A stretch of DNA of 64,000 nt, taken from NCBI GenBank assembly GCA_008921705.1, contig VFFE01007028.1:683297-747296 (forward strand), read 5' to 3'. The notes beneath the pieces were generated by a model. That model ran no database searches, had not been told where the DNA came from, and worked only from the letters and a program-made list of their open reading frames with translations. Below, in pieces: positions 1-14,230 of this stretch. The number at the start of each line of letters is the position of its first letter. The stretch's first letter is position 1. The translations under genes and the position numbers were made by a program. This DNA comes from Burhinus oedicnemus. Lineage: Eukaryota > Chordata > Aves > Charadriiformes > Burhinidae.

Positions 1-1639
1 AGTGTGTATGCTATAAAACTGGGCACACTAACACAGCAAATCTGATTATACATGCTAAAAAGAAGATGCTTAATTACTTGTTATAATATCCCAAACCTGA
101 ACATATTGGGGGGAACATTTCAGGCTTATGGAGCCTAGGATATCAGATCTCCAAGGGCCAAAGGAGAGGACTGTATTTCACAGAGCAGAACAATGACTTG
201 GCCCTTCGCATTGTTTTAAAGCTCTGATGTCTGGTCCAGGTGAGTTTAAGTTAGTGAAACAGTTGTCAAATTTTTCTACCTTTCCCCATATTTCTGGTGC
301 CATTACTGCACCCCCCACCTAGCTAGGCAGCAGTCTGAAAGACTTTGGACAAAAGCATTTGAGGTGAAGCATAGGCAGATACAGCTGGGCATGGAAGGGC
401 ATGTTTCATGGCTGTATCAACAGTGAAGCACATGCAGCTCTCTTCTGTGAGAAGGAAAACTCACAATCTCAAAGAGATGGAGGTGGAGCTTTGCATAACT
501 AAAACTGCCCTTCAAAAGTTCTCTGTAGCTGCAGTAAAGTTCACTGAAACTGAGCCTGATACACAAAGCATAAACAGTTGTCTGCTGGCTGTCAAAGAGA
601 CTTTTTTAGAGGTATTGTATCATATCCTGTTTCTGTTAGCCTGTCAAACTAAATTGAGCTTTAATTTGCTGCATTGAGTTATTGCCAGTTACTTGAGAGG
701 ACAAACCAGGAGGAGCTGTTATCTCTAAATTGTTGGGCCTTCACTAGTTTATAACTTGGAGCAGTCCTTTGGAAAACCGATTGTTTCCTTCTGCAATGCC
801 GTAGTGAAATGAAAGCTATTACCTTTGTGTTTGACTTCTTTCATTAAAAGCTTTTGTATTTCTTTCTCTGTGGCAAACCAGTGTATGTAGTGCCGCCAAG
901 GCTGTCTGCTCAAGTTTCCTTGGCGCAGTGCATCAGATCGATTAGTTTGTGTCTTAACAAAAGTAAGTTTACACAACAGCAGGTATGTCTTTGTTATGGT
1001 AAAAAGTTGTCTGCTCAGTAGGCAAGAGACCTTCTATTTAAGCTCTACAATGTTGGTTTTTTTGTGAGGCTGAATTAAAACATCATGCAGGAGCTCCTTT
1101 AGTTGACTCAACTCTTCCTAACCTAGCTAGCCAAGAAAAGACCAAGTTTAATGCTTGCATCCAGTGCTTCCCATCAGAAGAGGGATAGCGTAAACAGTAT
1201 CTGGGGATCTCTAGCTTGCCAAATGGAAGGTAGCCCTTCAAATGTCATAGTTTTATACAAAATGCAGCAAATATGAACTTAGGATAGGTAAGTCTAGATT
1301 TGCTGTTGGTGGCTGAACACTGTTCTTCGATGCCTCTTTTTGTTCAGTATTGGGAACTGGTATTTATATATTGCAAGCACGCTGGCCTATGGTCTGCTGC
1401 CTTTCAGTGATCCTTTGGTGTGAACGCGGAGGAGCTTATGAAATGTGTGTCGACCTTCCATAGGTAGGAAGAGAATCTCCAGGCAAAGTTGCATCATCAT
1501 TATCTGTGGTTTGTAAGCATAAGCGTGGGAAGTCCACCTCTTCCACTGCTGAAGGGAAGTAGATTACTCTTACTGCCATATATGTGGACCCATGCAAAGG
1601 GAAACTCCCTGCGGTTTTGTCGGGACTTCAGTAAGCCTT
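1..1639. other. No recognisable gene (5' flank or intron 1 of GLP1R)
   Basis: A+T-rich single-copy-looking DNA. The small open frame at 408-677 resembles no known protein and has no supporting signals. Confidence 0.6.
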
Positions 1640-2500
1640 ATCATAGAATCATTTAGGTTGGAAAAGACCTCTAAGATCATCTAGTCCAACCATTGACCCT
1701 GCGCTACTAGGTCTGCCACTAAACCATGTCTCTAAGCACCACCTCTACGTGACTTTTAAACACATCTAGGGATGGTGACTCAACCACCTCCCTGGGCAAC
1801 CTGTTCCAATGTTTGATAACTCTTTCAGTAAAAAATTTTTTCCTGATGTCCAGCCTAAACCTCCCCTGGCGCAACTTGAACCCGTTTTCTCTTGTCCTAT
1901 TGCTAGTTACTTGGGAGAAGAGACCAGCTCCCATCTCACTACAGCCTCCTTTCAGGTAGCTGTAGAGAGCAATAAGGTCTCCCTTCAGCCTTCTCTTCTC
2001 CAGACTAAACAATCCTAATTCCTTCAGCCGCTCCTCAGAAGACATGTTCTCCAGATCCCTCACCAGCTTTGTTGCCCTTCTCTGCACACGCTCCAGCACC
2101 TCAATGTCCCTCCTGTACTGTGGTGCCCAAAACTGAACACAGTACTCGAGCTGCGGCCTCACCAGCGCTGAGTACAGGGGCACGATCACTTCCCTACTCC
2201 TGCTGGCCACACTATTCTTGATACAGACCAGGATGCCATTGGCCTTCTTGGCTACCTGGGCATACTGTTGGCTCACGTTCAGCTGGCTGTCCACTGGGAC
2301 CCCTGGATCCTTTTCCGCCAGGCAGCTTTCCAGCCACTCCTCCCCAAGCCTGTAGCGTTGCTTGGGGTTGTTGTGACCCAAGTGCAGGACCCAGCACTTG
2401 GCCTTGTTGAACCTCATGCAGTTGGCTTCAGCCCATTGATCCAGTCTGTCCAGATCTCTCTGCAGAGCCTTCCTACCCTCAAGCAGATCAACACTTAACA
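1640..2500 (-). mobile_element. CR1 LINE, 5'-truncated, with an intact ORF2 C-terminus
   Basis: The element reads on the minus strand. Its 3' end is at 1640 with the CR1 tail TCATAGAATCATTTAGGTTG in reverse complement, and it is 5'-truncated near 2500. On the minus strand one frame is open from about 2495 to a stop at 1719, around 258 codons. It encodes the C-terminal part of the reverse-transcriptase ORF, with CR1-typical runs such as [54 protein letters not shown] and [15 protein letters not shown]. The catalytic reverse-transcriptase motifs lie upstream of the truncation, so the copy is dead. The lack of stops or frameshifts suggests a fairly young insertion. Confidence 0.93.
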
Positions 2501-5189
2501 GACAGTGTTCCTGGGATTCAGTGTGGCAGATCTTTGTGGAGGGTTTCCACCAGTTATCTTCCCCTTAATCTTTATGTTCTTCTTAAAGAAACAAGCAACA
2601 GCCCCTGCCCTCCAATGTACATGAATGAATTGATACAGGTTGCGAAGTGCAGATGTGATAGCGTAACAATCTCTTTCCCAAATGCTTGTGTGAGAACCTT
2701 GTGAGCAACCCCCCACCCCAGGTTCAAGTATGGCTTCTTCATAGTCTCATAAAAACTGCAGCTATGTATAGAATAGATGCAGGCTTTACTTAATTTAACG
2801 AGCAATTAAAAGTGGTAACTGGGTAGAGGAAACTGTAGTTCACGTGTGGAAAAGAATAGTTCCTTCAGCCGGTCATTTTACTGACTACATCTTATTGCTG
2901 TTTCACTGTAATTGATTGTTAAAGGATTGCTGTCTTAGTGCAGTCTGGTATTGATTGCTATTTTTCTTGCAATTGATTGCATTTCATTGTTAGTTCGCCA
3001 TCTTTTTCCAAAATTGTTTTATGTTAGCTTTCCCAATTATCATATTTTTCTGCGTTGTGCTTTTCTGTCCATTGAGGTGCGTTCTCCTATTCTGTTCTTG
3101 CCTTGTCTCACATATGCATGTGCCCTGCCACTCTCCTAGTGCCTTCTTTGATGCCTTCAGGCCAATTTTTGAAACTTGAATTCTTGTCTTGTTGTGTAAT
3201 TTTAGATGTTGTTTGCTGCTGCCCTTTTCCTTGCCCTGCTGCTACTCCTGTGCACTCTTTCTGCTGCACTACTGGAGGAGTTCAAGAAAGTGAACCTGCT
3301 TTCTGGTTGTGCCTTGGAAGTAGCTAAAGAGTCAAGATCTGTGTGGAAGAACCTTCTGCAAATGTTAGACTATGAACTCCTTGAGTGCAGTTGAGAAGCC
3401 TGTGGCTCTTTTAGTGTCCTGCCTTCTTCACTACCTCCTGTTTCTTAAAAGGACAAGTGAGCAGGAGTTAGTTGCTGTCTAAATTTTGTTATACTTAGGG
3501 CAGATTGTCTGCTCACCCTCTCGTGCCTTTCACCATTGTTCAGACTGGTTTTTGTTTGTTTTCCTTGCTCCCTTTGGAGGGTGTTTCTGGTCTAGTTTTC
3601 TGCTTCTGCAGGCGTCTGGTAGAAATTCTGAAGTATGGGGTTAACTTAACTACTCAGCTGTGGTGTGAAAAACTAGTAATTATTTCAGTATTTCAGACCT
3701 TCTGGGAGAGACTGACATGCGTGATATCTGAGGGCTTGTATCATAAAATTAATTTCCTGACATGTGTAGACTCCTGGCAATGCAGTAGCCCCTTTGTAGG
3801 TTTTCTTCAAGATGGAAATTGATAACTTTGCTCCTCTGGCATGTCTAGAGTGCTGTACAGAAGCTGCTGAAGAGTTGCTGTAAGACACTTCGACGTACAG
3901 AAAGGGTTGGATGTACAGAAGCCTTGGCAAGCGTCAGGTGCCTTTATGCTGAATTGGAGGGGGAAAACCAGGAAGCTTTCAAGAGTTGGTTTATACGTTA
4001 CAGAATATCCTAGTCAGGTTAGTACTTCATGAAGTGAAGGAACTCACTCATCCTGATTTGATCTTTGTGTTGTTCAGACTCTGTTACAGTGAGCCCTTTG
4101 GGAGCTGCAACAGGTTGGCAGGGCGAGGTACCTGTCTGGTTTGGGAAGTCCAGAAGCCTGTGGGCTTTATGGCCAGCTGTGACTCTTCTACAGACTGATC
4201 ATTGTGCTGAGTTTTGTTTCCAAAAATCCAAATTCTGCCCCTTTCAGACAGGGTGACAACCTGGGTATCGATGCTTGAATTTTTCACTCAGTTTCAGTAA
4301 GTGAAATTGAGTAGGAAGCACAAAGTTTGGAGGGAACACCAACATCTGGAAACTTAACAGCCTACCTTGTATGCCCTAATATCACTAGAGGTGCTACTGC
4401 TGTTGTGGAGTCAGACCCTGGAAAAAAAACCCCATGCTTCCACCTAAGTCACCTTTAAAAGAGTTGTGGATAGTGGTGCGGCTGTGCATGGGTTACAAAT
4501 AACAGGTACAGCCCTGTACCACTGGATCAATGATACTCAGTTAGGTCAATCCCCATCTTCCTACTTCGGTCCCATTCCTCCTGAATAACAATATTCTGCT
4601 ACGCAAAACTGGTTGTACAGAACGAAGGAGGCTTTTATTTTTTATCCCTTGAGACAGGAAAATGAAGGGTATAGTATTTGATCTGAATTACTTGAAATAG
4701 CTATTGGTCCTTGCTTTTGTCAGATGCTGTGATGTCCTCTAATCTATTGCCCTTCTCACTTAGTGTTTCTTAATGAAGGAAAAATTCATCAAGTACCATT
4801 TGAAATGCATCACTCTAAGAATAACAAAAAGATCCCATTCCTTATAAACTGAATGACACTGCAAGCGGAGTACACTCTGGAAAACAGGACAAAAAGACAG
4901 GAAGCTATTATATGCTGTTTACAGTGACACTGTGTAGTTATAAATTGCGTGTCAAATAAATTTTTATTTGTGGAGGACTTCTTTCAAAAAGCCCCAGATC
5001 CCTAATATGTATGATTTCTCTAAATTTCAGGTATAACGGTGGTCAAAAACATCCTATTCAGGCAGTATTTCAGAAAACTAGGTTCCAACACGTCTGGTGT
5101 TGTGATAGATGCACTTTAAGCCAATATCTCGGCACTCCTGTGTTGTTTGTTAGTTGAATCCAGCTCAAGTTGACACAGGAAACATGTTA

Positions 5190-5301
5190 AAAAAAAAAAA
5201 ACCCAAACAAAAACAAACAAACAAAAAAACCCAACCCAAAACCAAAAAAAACCCAACAACACCACCCCACCCCCCCAAAAAAAAAAAAGAAAACAAAAAA
5301 C
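5190..5301 (+). repeat. A/C-only low-complexity tract
   Basis: About 110 bases consist almost entirely of A and C (runs of A broken by CCC, CAA and CCACCCC), with a single G near the end. There is no coding potential. Confidence 0.9.
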
Positions 5302-5679
5302 CCTGCATCCAGTCTCATTCAGTTTAGCTCCCTATGGATTTGTACGGGGCAGCCATTGTTTGTTAAAGGATACACTTGCATTAGAAGATATCTGTAGAGT
5401 GCTTTGGTATGCTCTGAATTTGTTCATTGCTCTTTGGGGATTAAGACACCTGGTGGTAATGAATAAGGCTATTAAAGCTTTCTAGAATAAAACTGGTTCT
5501 ATCACTAATGAGATGTAAGGATAAAAGAACGTTAGCTTTATAGTTTGAACTCTTAACTTAATAGCCTTGCAATAGTAGAGATGGTTGTAAATTGCAGGAA
5601 ACACAGCTGGGGTTTGAAACTGCATTTCTTGAGTTCTGACTTGTTTTGGTGTCTAAGCTATGTTGGTGCCTCAGGGCTG

Positions 5680-5770
5680 GAATCACAGAATGGCTGAGGT
5701 TGGAACAGACTTCTGGAGGTCATCTGGTCCAACCTCCTTGCCTGAGCAGGGTTACCTAGAGCTGGCCTTG
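5680..5770 (-). mobile_element. CR1 3'-end fragment
   Basis: About 90 bp read AATCACAGAATGGCTGAGGT and continue with a run that includes CATCTGGTCCAACCTCCTTG. This is the reverse complement of a CR1 3' UTR and tail. No coding sequence remains. Confidence 0.8.
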
Positions 5771-8700
5771 TGATAGAAAATGTTATTTTATTTATTTACT
5801 TGTGTGGCAAGATAGCATCCAAGTGGAGCAGCCAAAGAGCTCTGTATTTCCTAATCTGTTTTCCTACTTCCTTGCTGCTTACAGTAGATGAGTGTGGGGA
5901 CACCCTCTAACAATTCAGGGAGACTTTCATCTTTCTCCTTGCTCCTACCTTCTTTCCCACTCTGCCACCCTTAACTAGGAACTGAGTTTACAAGTGGTAT
6001 TTCACCATCCAGAACTTTTTTTTTCCTAATAAATCTCCATACAACAGACTAAGAATCACCTGATTGGACTCAGGTAGGCCTTTATGTAATTGCACCAGCA
6101 ATGAAACATTATATGAGTAGGGAAATGGGCACATGATTACATGAATTAATCTCTTCCCCTATGTGGACTAATCTCCTCCCCTACATATTAATTCTAGAGG
6201 AAGCTGTTACAGTTGTACACTGTTAGTTTTCTGTAAAAGAAGCCTTGAGTTAGTGCAGCTTCTGCTTGGTTTTGGCAAAAGGGTGTCACAGGCTTTCCAA
6301 ATGTGAACAGCAATCTCTCGTTTGGACCTTTATAGTGATCTCCCAGGATGCTCGCTCTTTTCCCAGGGGGAAGATAATAGAGATTGGGGGGGCAAGATGG
6401 AAGCATGTATTGTGGGGAAACTCTTTCAAGACCTCTTCAGGATAAAATGTTTCTTGTTTTCAACAGAAAACTGAAATTTCTGTGTGGGGATGGGTGGGAA
6501 GGATCTGCTTCTAACCACAAAATGTAGGTAGGGTCCTCTGGGAACAAGGCTCTGACTCCTGTACGCAGGAGAAGATGGGTAACAAACTGTCCATGTTGTT
6601 GCTGTAGTATTCATGGTTAGTCTGGGCAATCAAAGGAGATGTGCCATCCAGGACAGTGGTTCTTTGTGGCAAGGAGTCTGGCCAAACTGAAACTAGTGGC
6701 TCACTCACAAGCTGTTCTTTGTTAGAGTTTCCTTTTTACTACCTGTGCTTGCACATAAATGACTTTTTTCTAGGAACAGGGAGTGGAATAGTCAGGTAAG
6801 AGAAGAAACCAAGGTGACTCAAGATTTGTGTTAAATGTGTCTCTGTGGTCCCTGTGCAATTCTGGTGGAACGTCTTGTGGCTGATAGATGACAAATAATG
6901 CCCAAGTTTGGGCTTTGGGGGGCGTGGTGCTGGTGTTTGCTTTTTTCCCTTGATTATCTTGTACAGAAAGAGTTAAAGTTGCAAACTTAGTGTCTTACTA
7001 TCTTCATTTTAGGGAGATTGAGTTAGGTGATTAATGTTCCTGTGGGCATGTTTTAATTATTGAATAGGGAAATGGGTTACAGTGTTGCCTTGCATTTTGC
7101 ATAGGGAAGTAGGAGCGGTTGTCACTATTAGCAACATGCAGGTGTGGTCATCCTACTTTGTTATTATCATCTATGCAGTGAGATGACCCCTTCCAAATAC
7201 CTGTTTTGGGGAAGGAGTGGTAGTGATGAGCTTTCTTCTGTGTGCACTTGATTTACCAAGTCTGTGGGCTTGGGTACTAATATGATAGGTGCCTTGGAAA
7301 TATCTTTAATAGCTACAGAAAGCAGTAAAGTACAAATCCCTTTTTATATTGAGTCAGGGCTGAAGGGCTATGTTTTTCTGAAAATGTTCTCAGTTCCTGT
7401 ATAGTTGATTGGGGGGGAGAAGAGGTTACAGCTGTACGGTAGACATCTTAATCAGTGAGACTATTTGTACTATTAAACAGTATATTCTTTAGAGCCAGGC
7501 ACTTAGTAACAAACTAAGCTGTCAGTGGGTGCTACACATACTACTCAGGGAGCTTAAAGGCTGTAGTAGTGAGAGAACAAAGCTAATGTAAACATCCTTT
7601 ATAGTTCATGAGGTTAACTTTTCTACTTGCTCAAGCTTTTGATAATTAGTTTCCTTCACGTCTGTCCCTTCTGTTGCCCCTCGCTTGCAGAGTTCTCCTC
7701 GGGTTCAGCAACTTGGTTCGCAGCCTGGCTTTTATCTTTGCTTGTGTGTTGTCCCCTCTGAAAATACTCTGTAGTTTTTCTTCAACAGAAACACATACAG
7801 TCCTCTTTAATCTTGGCTTTGCCATTCTATCCGAGCTGCTTGGCACAATGCTTAAATAAAGCTTTAGAGAAAACTCATACATTTAAGTAATCTGTGAATT
7901 TGCCTGTACTTCAGAGAAGGAGAGGGAGAAAGAGCCTGTAGATCAGCTGATCAAGAGAAACTAAATTTTCAGTTAGTGTGCTAGAAAGAACTTGCATAAA
8001 AATTCTGTATTTAAAATACTTTCTCCTGTCCCCAAATTACATCTGAGATTATGATCTTTATGTTGATGGTACTTTATGGCCTCTGGAGCTTTTTGGTTTG
8101 TTTTTAATTTATGGCTGTTCTTATTCTCCCCTCTTTCCCCTATTTTTGTCATGCTGGAAATATTTGGAGCAAAATCAAGCTCTGGAAATAAACAGATTTA
8201 TTACACTGTTCAAAGTGTCTGTATCCTGCTCAATGGACAGCTGGGATCCGCACAGAAGAAAAGTATTTCTTGAAAGGCAGCATGGGCAGCAGACTGTATC
8301 ACTGGGAAACGAGAAGATAATTTCATAGCAAATTTGTAGCAAGCTTGGAACACTGTCAAGTATGGGATGACAGGCAGCCGACATGGAAACATTCAGCTTC
8401 CAATACTATTGCGAGCTAACTGTTTTGTGATTATTTTGCAACGCTCATCTTTTAGTTTTATGATCCAAACTGGAAAATAAACTATTTGAACAGTTGGGAA
8501 CAGAAAGTGTCAGCCTACTTTAGTCTTGACTAAATCACTTTCTCTTTAGCCTTCTTTTCCCCTCCCATCTGTCTTTTCCTCCACCCTGGCGCCTTCTTAA
8601 GTTTTTGACCATTTCTGGTCCAAGTTATCTGACAAGAGAAATGTTCTGTGGGTTAGTGTCCTTTCCACTGAAAGTTTTGGTAGAAACAAAGCAGACAAGC

Positions 8701-11128
8701 TGGCCAGTCTGCTCTGCGTTTGTCCGGTTGCCCAGGCTGCTCATCTAATGGGCTCCTCCAGGGAGCGTGTCCCAGCTCTGGCCAGAGTTGTCTTCCTGTC
8801 CTCCGTGTAGTGAGTTACTGCCTTTTTCAGTTGTGTTGTTTCTTTCCTTGAATTCCATAAAATGGACACTTACGAACAACTCGGTGAAGACTGAGGTTTT
8901 TAAGATTTCTTTTTTTTTTTTTTTTTCTTCTCTGAAATACTTATTTATATAGCGATCAGCCTAGTGAGATCCTGTACTCAACTGGGGCCTTGCTGGGTTG
9001 TAGCAGTGAGCGTTGGCATTTCTTTTGTTTTTGAAAACCTAATAAAAATGTCCTTTTTTCTTTTTTTAAACAGTCTATATAGCTAATGAGTCTTCATCTT
9101 GGAGATAGGAAGTGCAAAGGCTGAAACTTTAATGAATTCATGACTTGCTCATTTTAATAATTGGAAACTGTTGTGTAAAGGATGTTCAGCGGTTTGCATG
9201 CACAAAGACTTCATCTCACAGGATCTGAGTAAATCTTGCTTGTAGTAAAGGAGGAGAACGCACCTTACAATGACCTGAACAGAAGCTCTTCCTGCAGGGT
9301 GTTGGAGCACAAGGTTTTTCATGTGCCATTCTAGCCTGATTTTGGCCATGGGCTTTAAGAATGTAATCAAAGCTGACCGACATTTCCTTTCCTTTACTTT
9401 CCACTTAGCACTTACGACTTTGCATGGGTATCAAGAACGTTTGGCTCACTAGCTAAAATCTTAATTGCAGCATATTCTACAATGTGTATAACACGTCAAT
9501 TTTAAAGATCTATCTGATCTACTGACTAGGCCTTCATAGGGTTTAAAATTTGTGATTTTATTACTTAGTGATAAAGAATAACTTGGTTTATTTTGTGTGT
9601 TTCGTTGGCCTGTTTTAAAGGAGTATTGATGACTGCTTTCAGCCTTCTGAGAGATGTGACAGTAATAACACATGGAGAGAGAATCTGTGGTAGGGAGTTC
9701 CTTTTAAAAGGTGCTCTTCTAATAGCATCTCAGGTAGCTTTGGAGATGTTAATCTTAAGGCTGAGATTTGCTGCATTTTCGTAACATACAAAGTAAAAAT
9801 GAATTTCAGTGTTACATGTGGGTGTATGTATAAGAAAGGAAGATAATAAGGCTGACGACTTGAACAGGATCCCATAATTAAAGTTAGAAAGTGAATAGGG
9901 CTATTAATGCTTCCAAACTGTGAATCCACTTATGGTCCTGTGCTTTGAGTCACGTCTTCCTAGGCTCCACATACACTCAGTAAGAGGGAAAGGAAGAAGA
10001 CAGCAAGAAAGGAAGAAGTGAAGGGACATCTAGTGCTGTATTCTTTGGGTGCTTTGGAATGGTGTAAGAGGAGTGTGTATGGCTGGTGTGATGTTTGAGC
10101 AGAACTTTCACATACAGTGGCTAGTTTGCCTATTTTAAACTTAAACATTTCAGTGAACTTTGTCCTCAAAATCTGCGCTGCTAAAGCAAAAGGGTACTGG
10201 AGATGGAAGAGGAGCTGTTGTCTATCAGTGTGCTACTCCGCTAGCTGTGAGGAACAGACTTATTTTTTGAACAAGGTAGTTGGGCAGGAAAACTTTTACC
10301 AATCTGTAGAAGCAGATGAGATATACAGCCCTGATACTGCAGCACTCCTATCTACAGATTTTGACTTGTTTACCCAATCCTTTCCCTCTTCTAACTGGAA
10401 AAGCAGAAAGAAATGTAAGCTACCATCTGCAGCTGCAAAGCTGAAAGAGTAAAAATGATGTCAAAGGAAAAAATCATCATATAAAAGCACAAATACTTTC
10501 AACTTCAAGGTATTCAAGATGCTGATGGTGTCCCAAATACCTTTAGCTGTGGTCATTTTCTGTAACAACTTAAACCATTGTAAGAAATGGAACTGATGCT
10601 AAAATAACTCCAGGGATAATATATAGAAAAAAAGGTAAGGAAGCCAATGGCAACAAGTACAAACCAACAGTTTAAAACATGCTAACGAAGGTTAAAGTAT
10701 CTGAACAGTCTCTGGCAGCTGGGGCTAAAGGACAACTGGCTCCTTTGTCAGAAACCAACTCGGAATTAATAGCAGCAGGGTGGAGGAGACGGAGCTGCAG
10801 AGCAGAGTGTTGGCATGGTACTGTATGGTAGCAATACTATGAAAAATTCAATTTGTGTTTTCTTTGACTAGTAACTATTGGCTGTTTAATCTGATACTCA
10901 CCCAACAGTGTTGTAAAAAGGCTGAAAAATGATCTAATGTCACAATTACTAACCAACCTGTTATCTAGGGAAAGTTGAATCAGGTGTATTTTCATTACAT
11001 CTGTCCCGTTTTATTAATTAAAACTGTTGTAACATCCTTCATGTTTAGCAAGGTAGTTCTTTTTGAGGAAACTTATTTGCATGGTTAATTCAACTCAGAC
11101 AAGAAGTAAGTGCAGAATTCAATGCTGA

Positions 11129-11340
11129 GGGTAATTAACCACAGTAGCAGCTTGCTGAAGGGTGCGGTGGATTCTCTGTCACTTGGAGTCTTCAAGTCAA
11201 GACTATATGTGTGTCTGAGTGGTATTTTCTGGTTGAGCTAACAGGTGTGAGATGGATGGAGAAGTTAGCATGGGGGTCTAGAAGGTGCTGTGCAGGAAAT
11301 TGAGATTATTGTCATGGGTCCTTCTGGCCTCAAGGTCACT
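11129..11340 (+). mobile_element. Ancient CR1-like 3' UTR fragment
   Basis: The stretch begins GGGTAATTAACCACAGTAGC and includes GGTGGATTCTCTGTCACTTG. It ends with GGGTCCTTCTGGCCTCAAGG. This order matches the 3' end of old amniote CR1 copies as I remember them (a remnant of the form 'proves to be a married gap, test the difference, ...optimize' is not present; only the UTR remains). It is strongly diverged, with no coding remnant. Assignment is from pattern memory and needs a repeat-library search. Confidence 0.55.
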
Positions 11341-14219
11341 GTGGTTGTCATGTACCATTCCTAGTGGCAAAAGGTGAAAAATCATGAGCTGTCTAGTAAT
11401 GAACGTAGATGAAGAGACCTTAAGGGCTGTTTCTCCAACAGCTGAAGTCCTCCAGTCTTTGCTTCTTTGTGAGTAATAAACATTTGACTCCTAGCTTAGC
11501 ATTTTTATACAAGTAGTGGGCTTCCTTTTAGGCTCCTCTTAGTTCTAAGATGGTGGATAATTAAGATTATTCTTATGCCTCACTGTGAGCTGTGCTGCTT
11601 TTTTCTCTGCTTTGCAGCAAGTCTTACCCTCTTAAACATTTTGTCTGTTTAATTTTACCCTGGAGAGTTTGCCTGTCCGGCCACAGTGTGATGGCACGAG
11701 TGCTTATGGTGGCATAAGGGGATGAGGGGAGCGAGGCATGGGGGAGGAAATCACATCCTTTTTCTGGGGACAGAGAAACCACTTCTTCCAACAGCAGTGC
11801 TCATTTATGCTGCTTTAAATGCTGACAGTTATGCTGTAAGATGACGCTGTGCTCCAGAAGTATGCCTGAAGGATGAACTGAGATGTAACACATAAAAATC
11901 CTTTGCAGAGCAAGTTAGTTCAGAGAACAAACTTTTCCTCAGAAAAGACATGTCAAATAAAGCCACTGCTGTTTAAGTTCCCAAGTTTTTTTTTCTCTAG
12001 CCTCTTCTCTGTGAATCCATCCTGTTCCTACAAGTGCTGCTTGATTTAAGGTTAATGTCAGATGGGAAATATGTGGCTGTGAAACTACTAACATGGAACT
12101 AATGGAATGATTTTAATTTCTTTAAGTGACCTATCCATTTTCAGCTTTATTACTGCATGGTCACTGCTTCCTTCAGTGCTTTGAAAATTGGAGCTGGGGG
12201 AAGGGAAGCTTTGTACGCAACTTAAAATCTTAATTTTGACAAAGGTTAGTGTCTTGACTGGAGGGGCAGCTCTTTCTTCTATGTTTCCATTTGTCTAGGC
12301 TGGACAGCTTTCTTGAGAAGCTCTCTGCATGTTTTTCTTCGTTTGGCTTATGAACTTGTTCCCCCCGCTCTTGGGCGGCTTTATCCTGTCTCTGAAAACC
12401 AGCGTGCTTGCTGCCTGAACAGCATTCTTCCTCCATTGCTCACTTCTCCCCTTTTGCTTTGAAGGTCTCCCCAAAGAAGGGTGGGGAGAAATGTAAGTCC
12501 ACTCAGCTTTAACATCAGCAAAATTGCAGTTCACTCCTGGAGCTTAAGCCACAAACCTTTTTCCTTTCCATACTCTTGTAGAGGCGTGTGGAGCTAAAGA
12601 AGGGCTGAGGGGGAGGCAGGCCGACTTCCGTGGAGAGTTTTGACTGTCTTTGAAGCTGGCTGTTGTCACAGCAGACTTGCAGGGCTGAAGGCTGTGATGT
12701 CTGTCAGAAGGAAAGAAAGAAGATCCACCCCTGGGGCTGGTAAGGACTCTGAAGAAAATCCACCGTTTTCCCACATATTGGGAAAATGATGTTGTGAGAC
12801 TCCCAACTGACGAAGATCAAAGCCTGCTAGAAGTGGCCTGAAGATGGGGTAGAATGTAGAGGAACAGGGAGAACAGGGAGCTGATGTATGCATGATGCTG
12901 AAGTGGGTTGCAGGCTGCTTGCTCATTTTATTTCTTGTCCAATCAAAATACTCAGAGAGGGAACTGGGGAAACTGCTGTTCTGTATGTTTGAGACACTCA
13001 TGGTGTAGAATGTCTGATAAACTGGCCCAATATTGGCTATTGAAAGAAATGTCTGAGGATTGGGTTTTTATTAAAATTTTTAAACTACAGAATCCTCTGA
13101 GCTGAAGGAAAGGGTGTACTGAAGCAAGATCTCAGGATTAAGCATACAGAAGGATTTTTAATTTTATTAACTTCGGTGTCATCTACACATGCAGCTGTTA
13201 TGGTGCTAACTTCAGAGAATGGATATTACTGTCATCTCCTTGATGAACTAGGAGAAGAAAGAACTCCCAGAGTCTACTTGTGTCCTGGTCACCCATTTGC
13301 TTGCTGTACCACTTGGCATTTCTCATCATAATTTCATCCTGCAGTGCTTCTGAAATGAAGAAAACTACGGTGGTGTTTTTGAAAGAGGTATTGTGGTAGA
13401 CTAATTCAGATTTGAGGAAAAGCCTGATCCGACTCCTATAGTAATAGCATGGTTCATAAGTTGCTTTGCAGTCCTAGAGTAAGGAAAATCTGTGATTCAA
13501 CTTGACTTGCCTGCTTTTCTGTAGTTTGCGTCCCTGGCTGAGAGGGAGTGTAGGAAAACTGGGAAATAAAGCTATTCTGGATAAATTTGACATCCAAAAA
13601 GGGGCAGGAGGGGAGGGTGTTACTGACCTTCCAAATCATTTGAGTCAAAGGTGGTAACGTAACGTTGTTACGATGAAATACTGAACCAGCTAAGAATTGT
13701 TTGGAATTCCTTGACTTCAGAGTCTTTAGCCTCCTTAGTCCTATGCAAAGCTCTAAATGCAACAATCCTGTATTAAAGATGCCAAAAAAAAAGTTAATTT
13801 CAATTAATGTGTTAATGAAGGCTTCTGGTTTTAATGGCTTTCATTTCTGTATCCTGTGATTAGATAAATTCTGTCTGATTGTAACTTTAAATATTGTAGA
13901 AGATGTTGATGATTGTCCTCAGAGAATGAGAAAGCAGAAAATTTAGGTTTCAGGTTGGAGCTGTTTTATTTTTGCCTTCAAGGAAGCTGAATTGGCCTCT
14001 GCAAATGAAAGCGAATGTAAAACGGTGCAGAAGTGAAAGCAAACATTGCAGCGCACTTTTATCTGCTGTTGACTCTTGCTTATGCCATCACTTCTGGAGA
14101 AAGCTGTCGGTACAGCCTTAGCTACCAGGACCTCACAAATGCAGCAGGCTCTTGTAAAGTTAAGATGATGCTTTAAATGGCCTCTCTGCTTAGAGGCTTT
14201 CAGGAGCATAGCCAAAAAG

Positions 14220-14230
14220 GGGGGGGGGGG
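14220..14230 (+). repeat. Short poly-G run
   Basis: A run of about 11-12 G residues following AAAAA. Confidence 0.85.
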
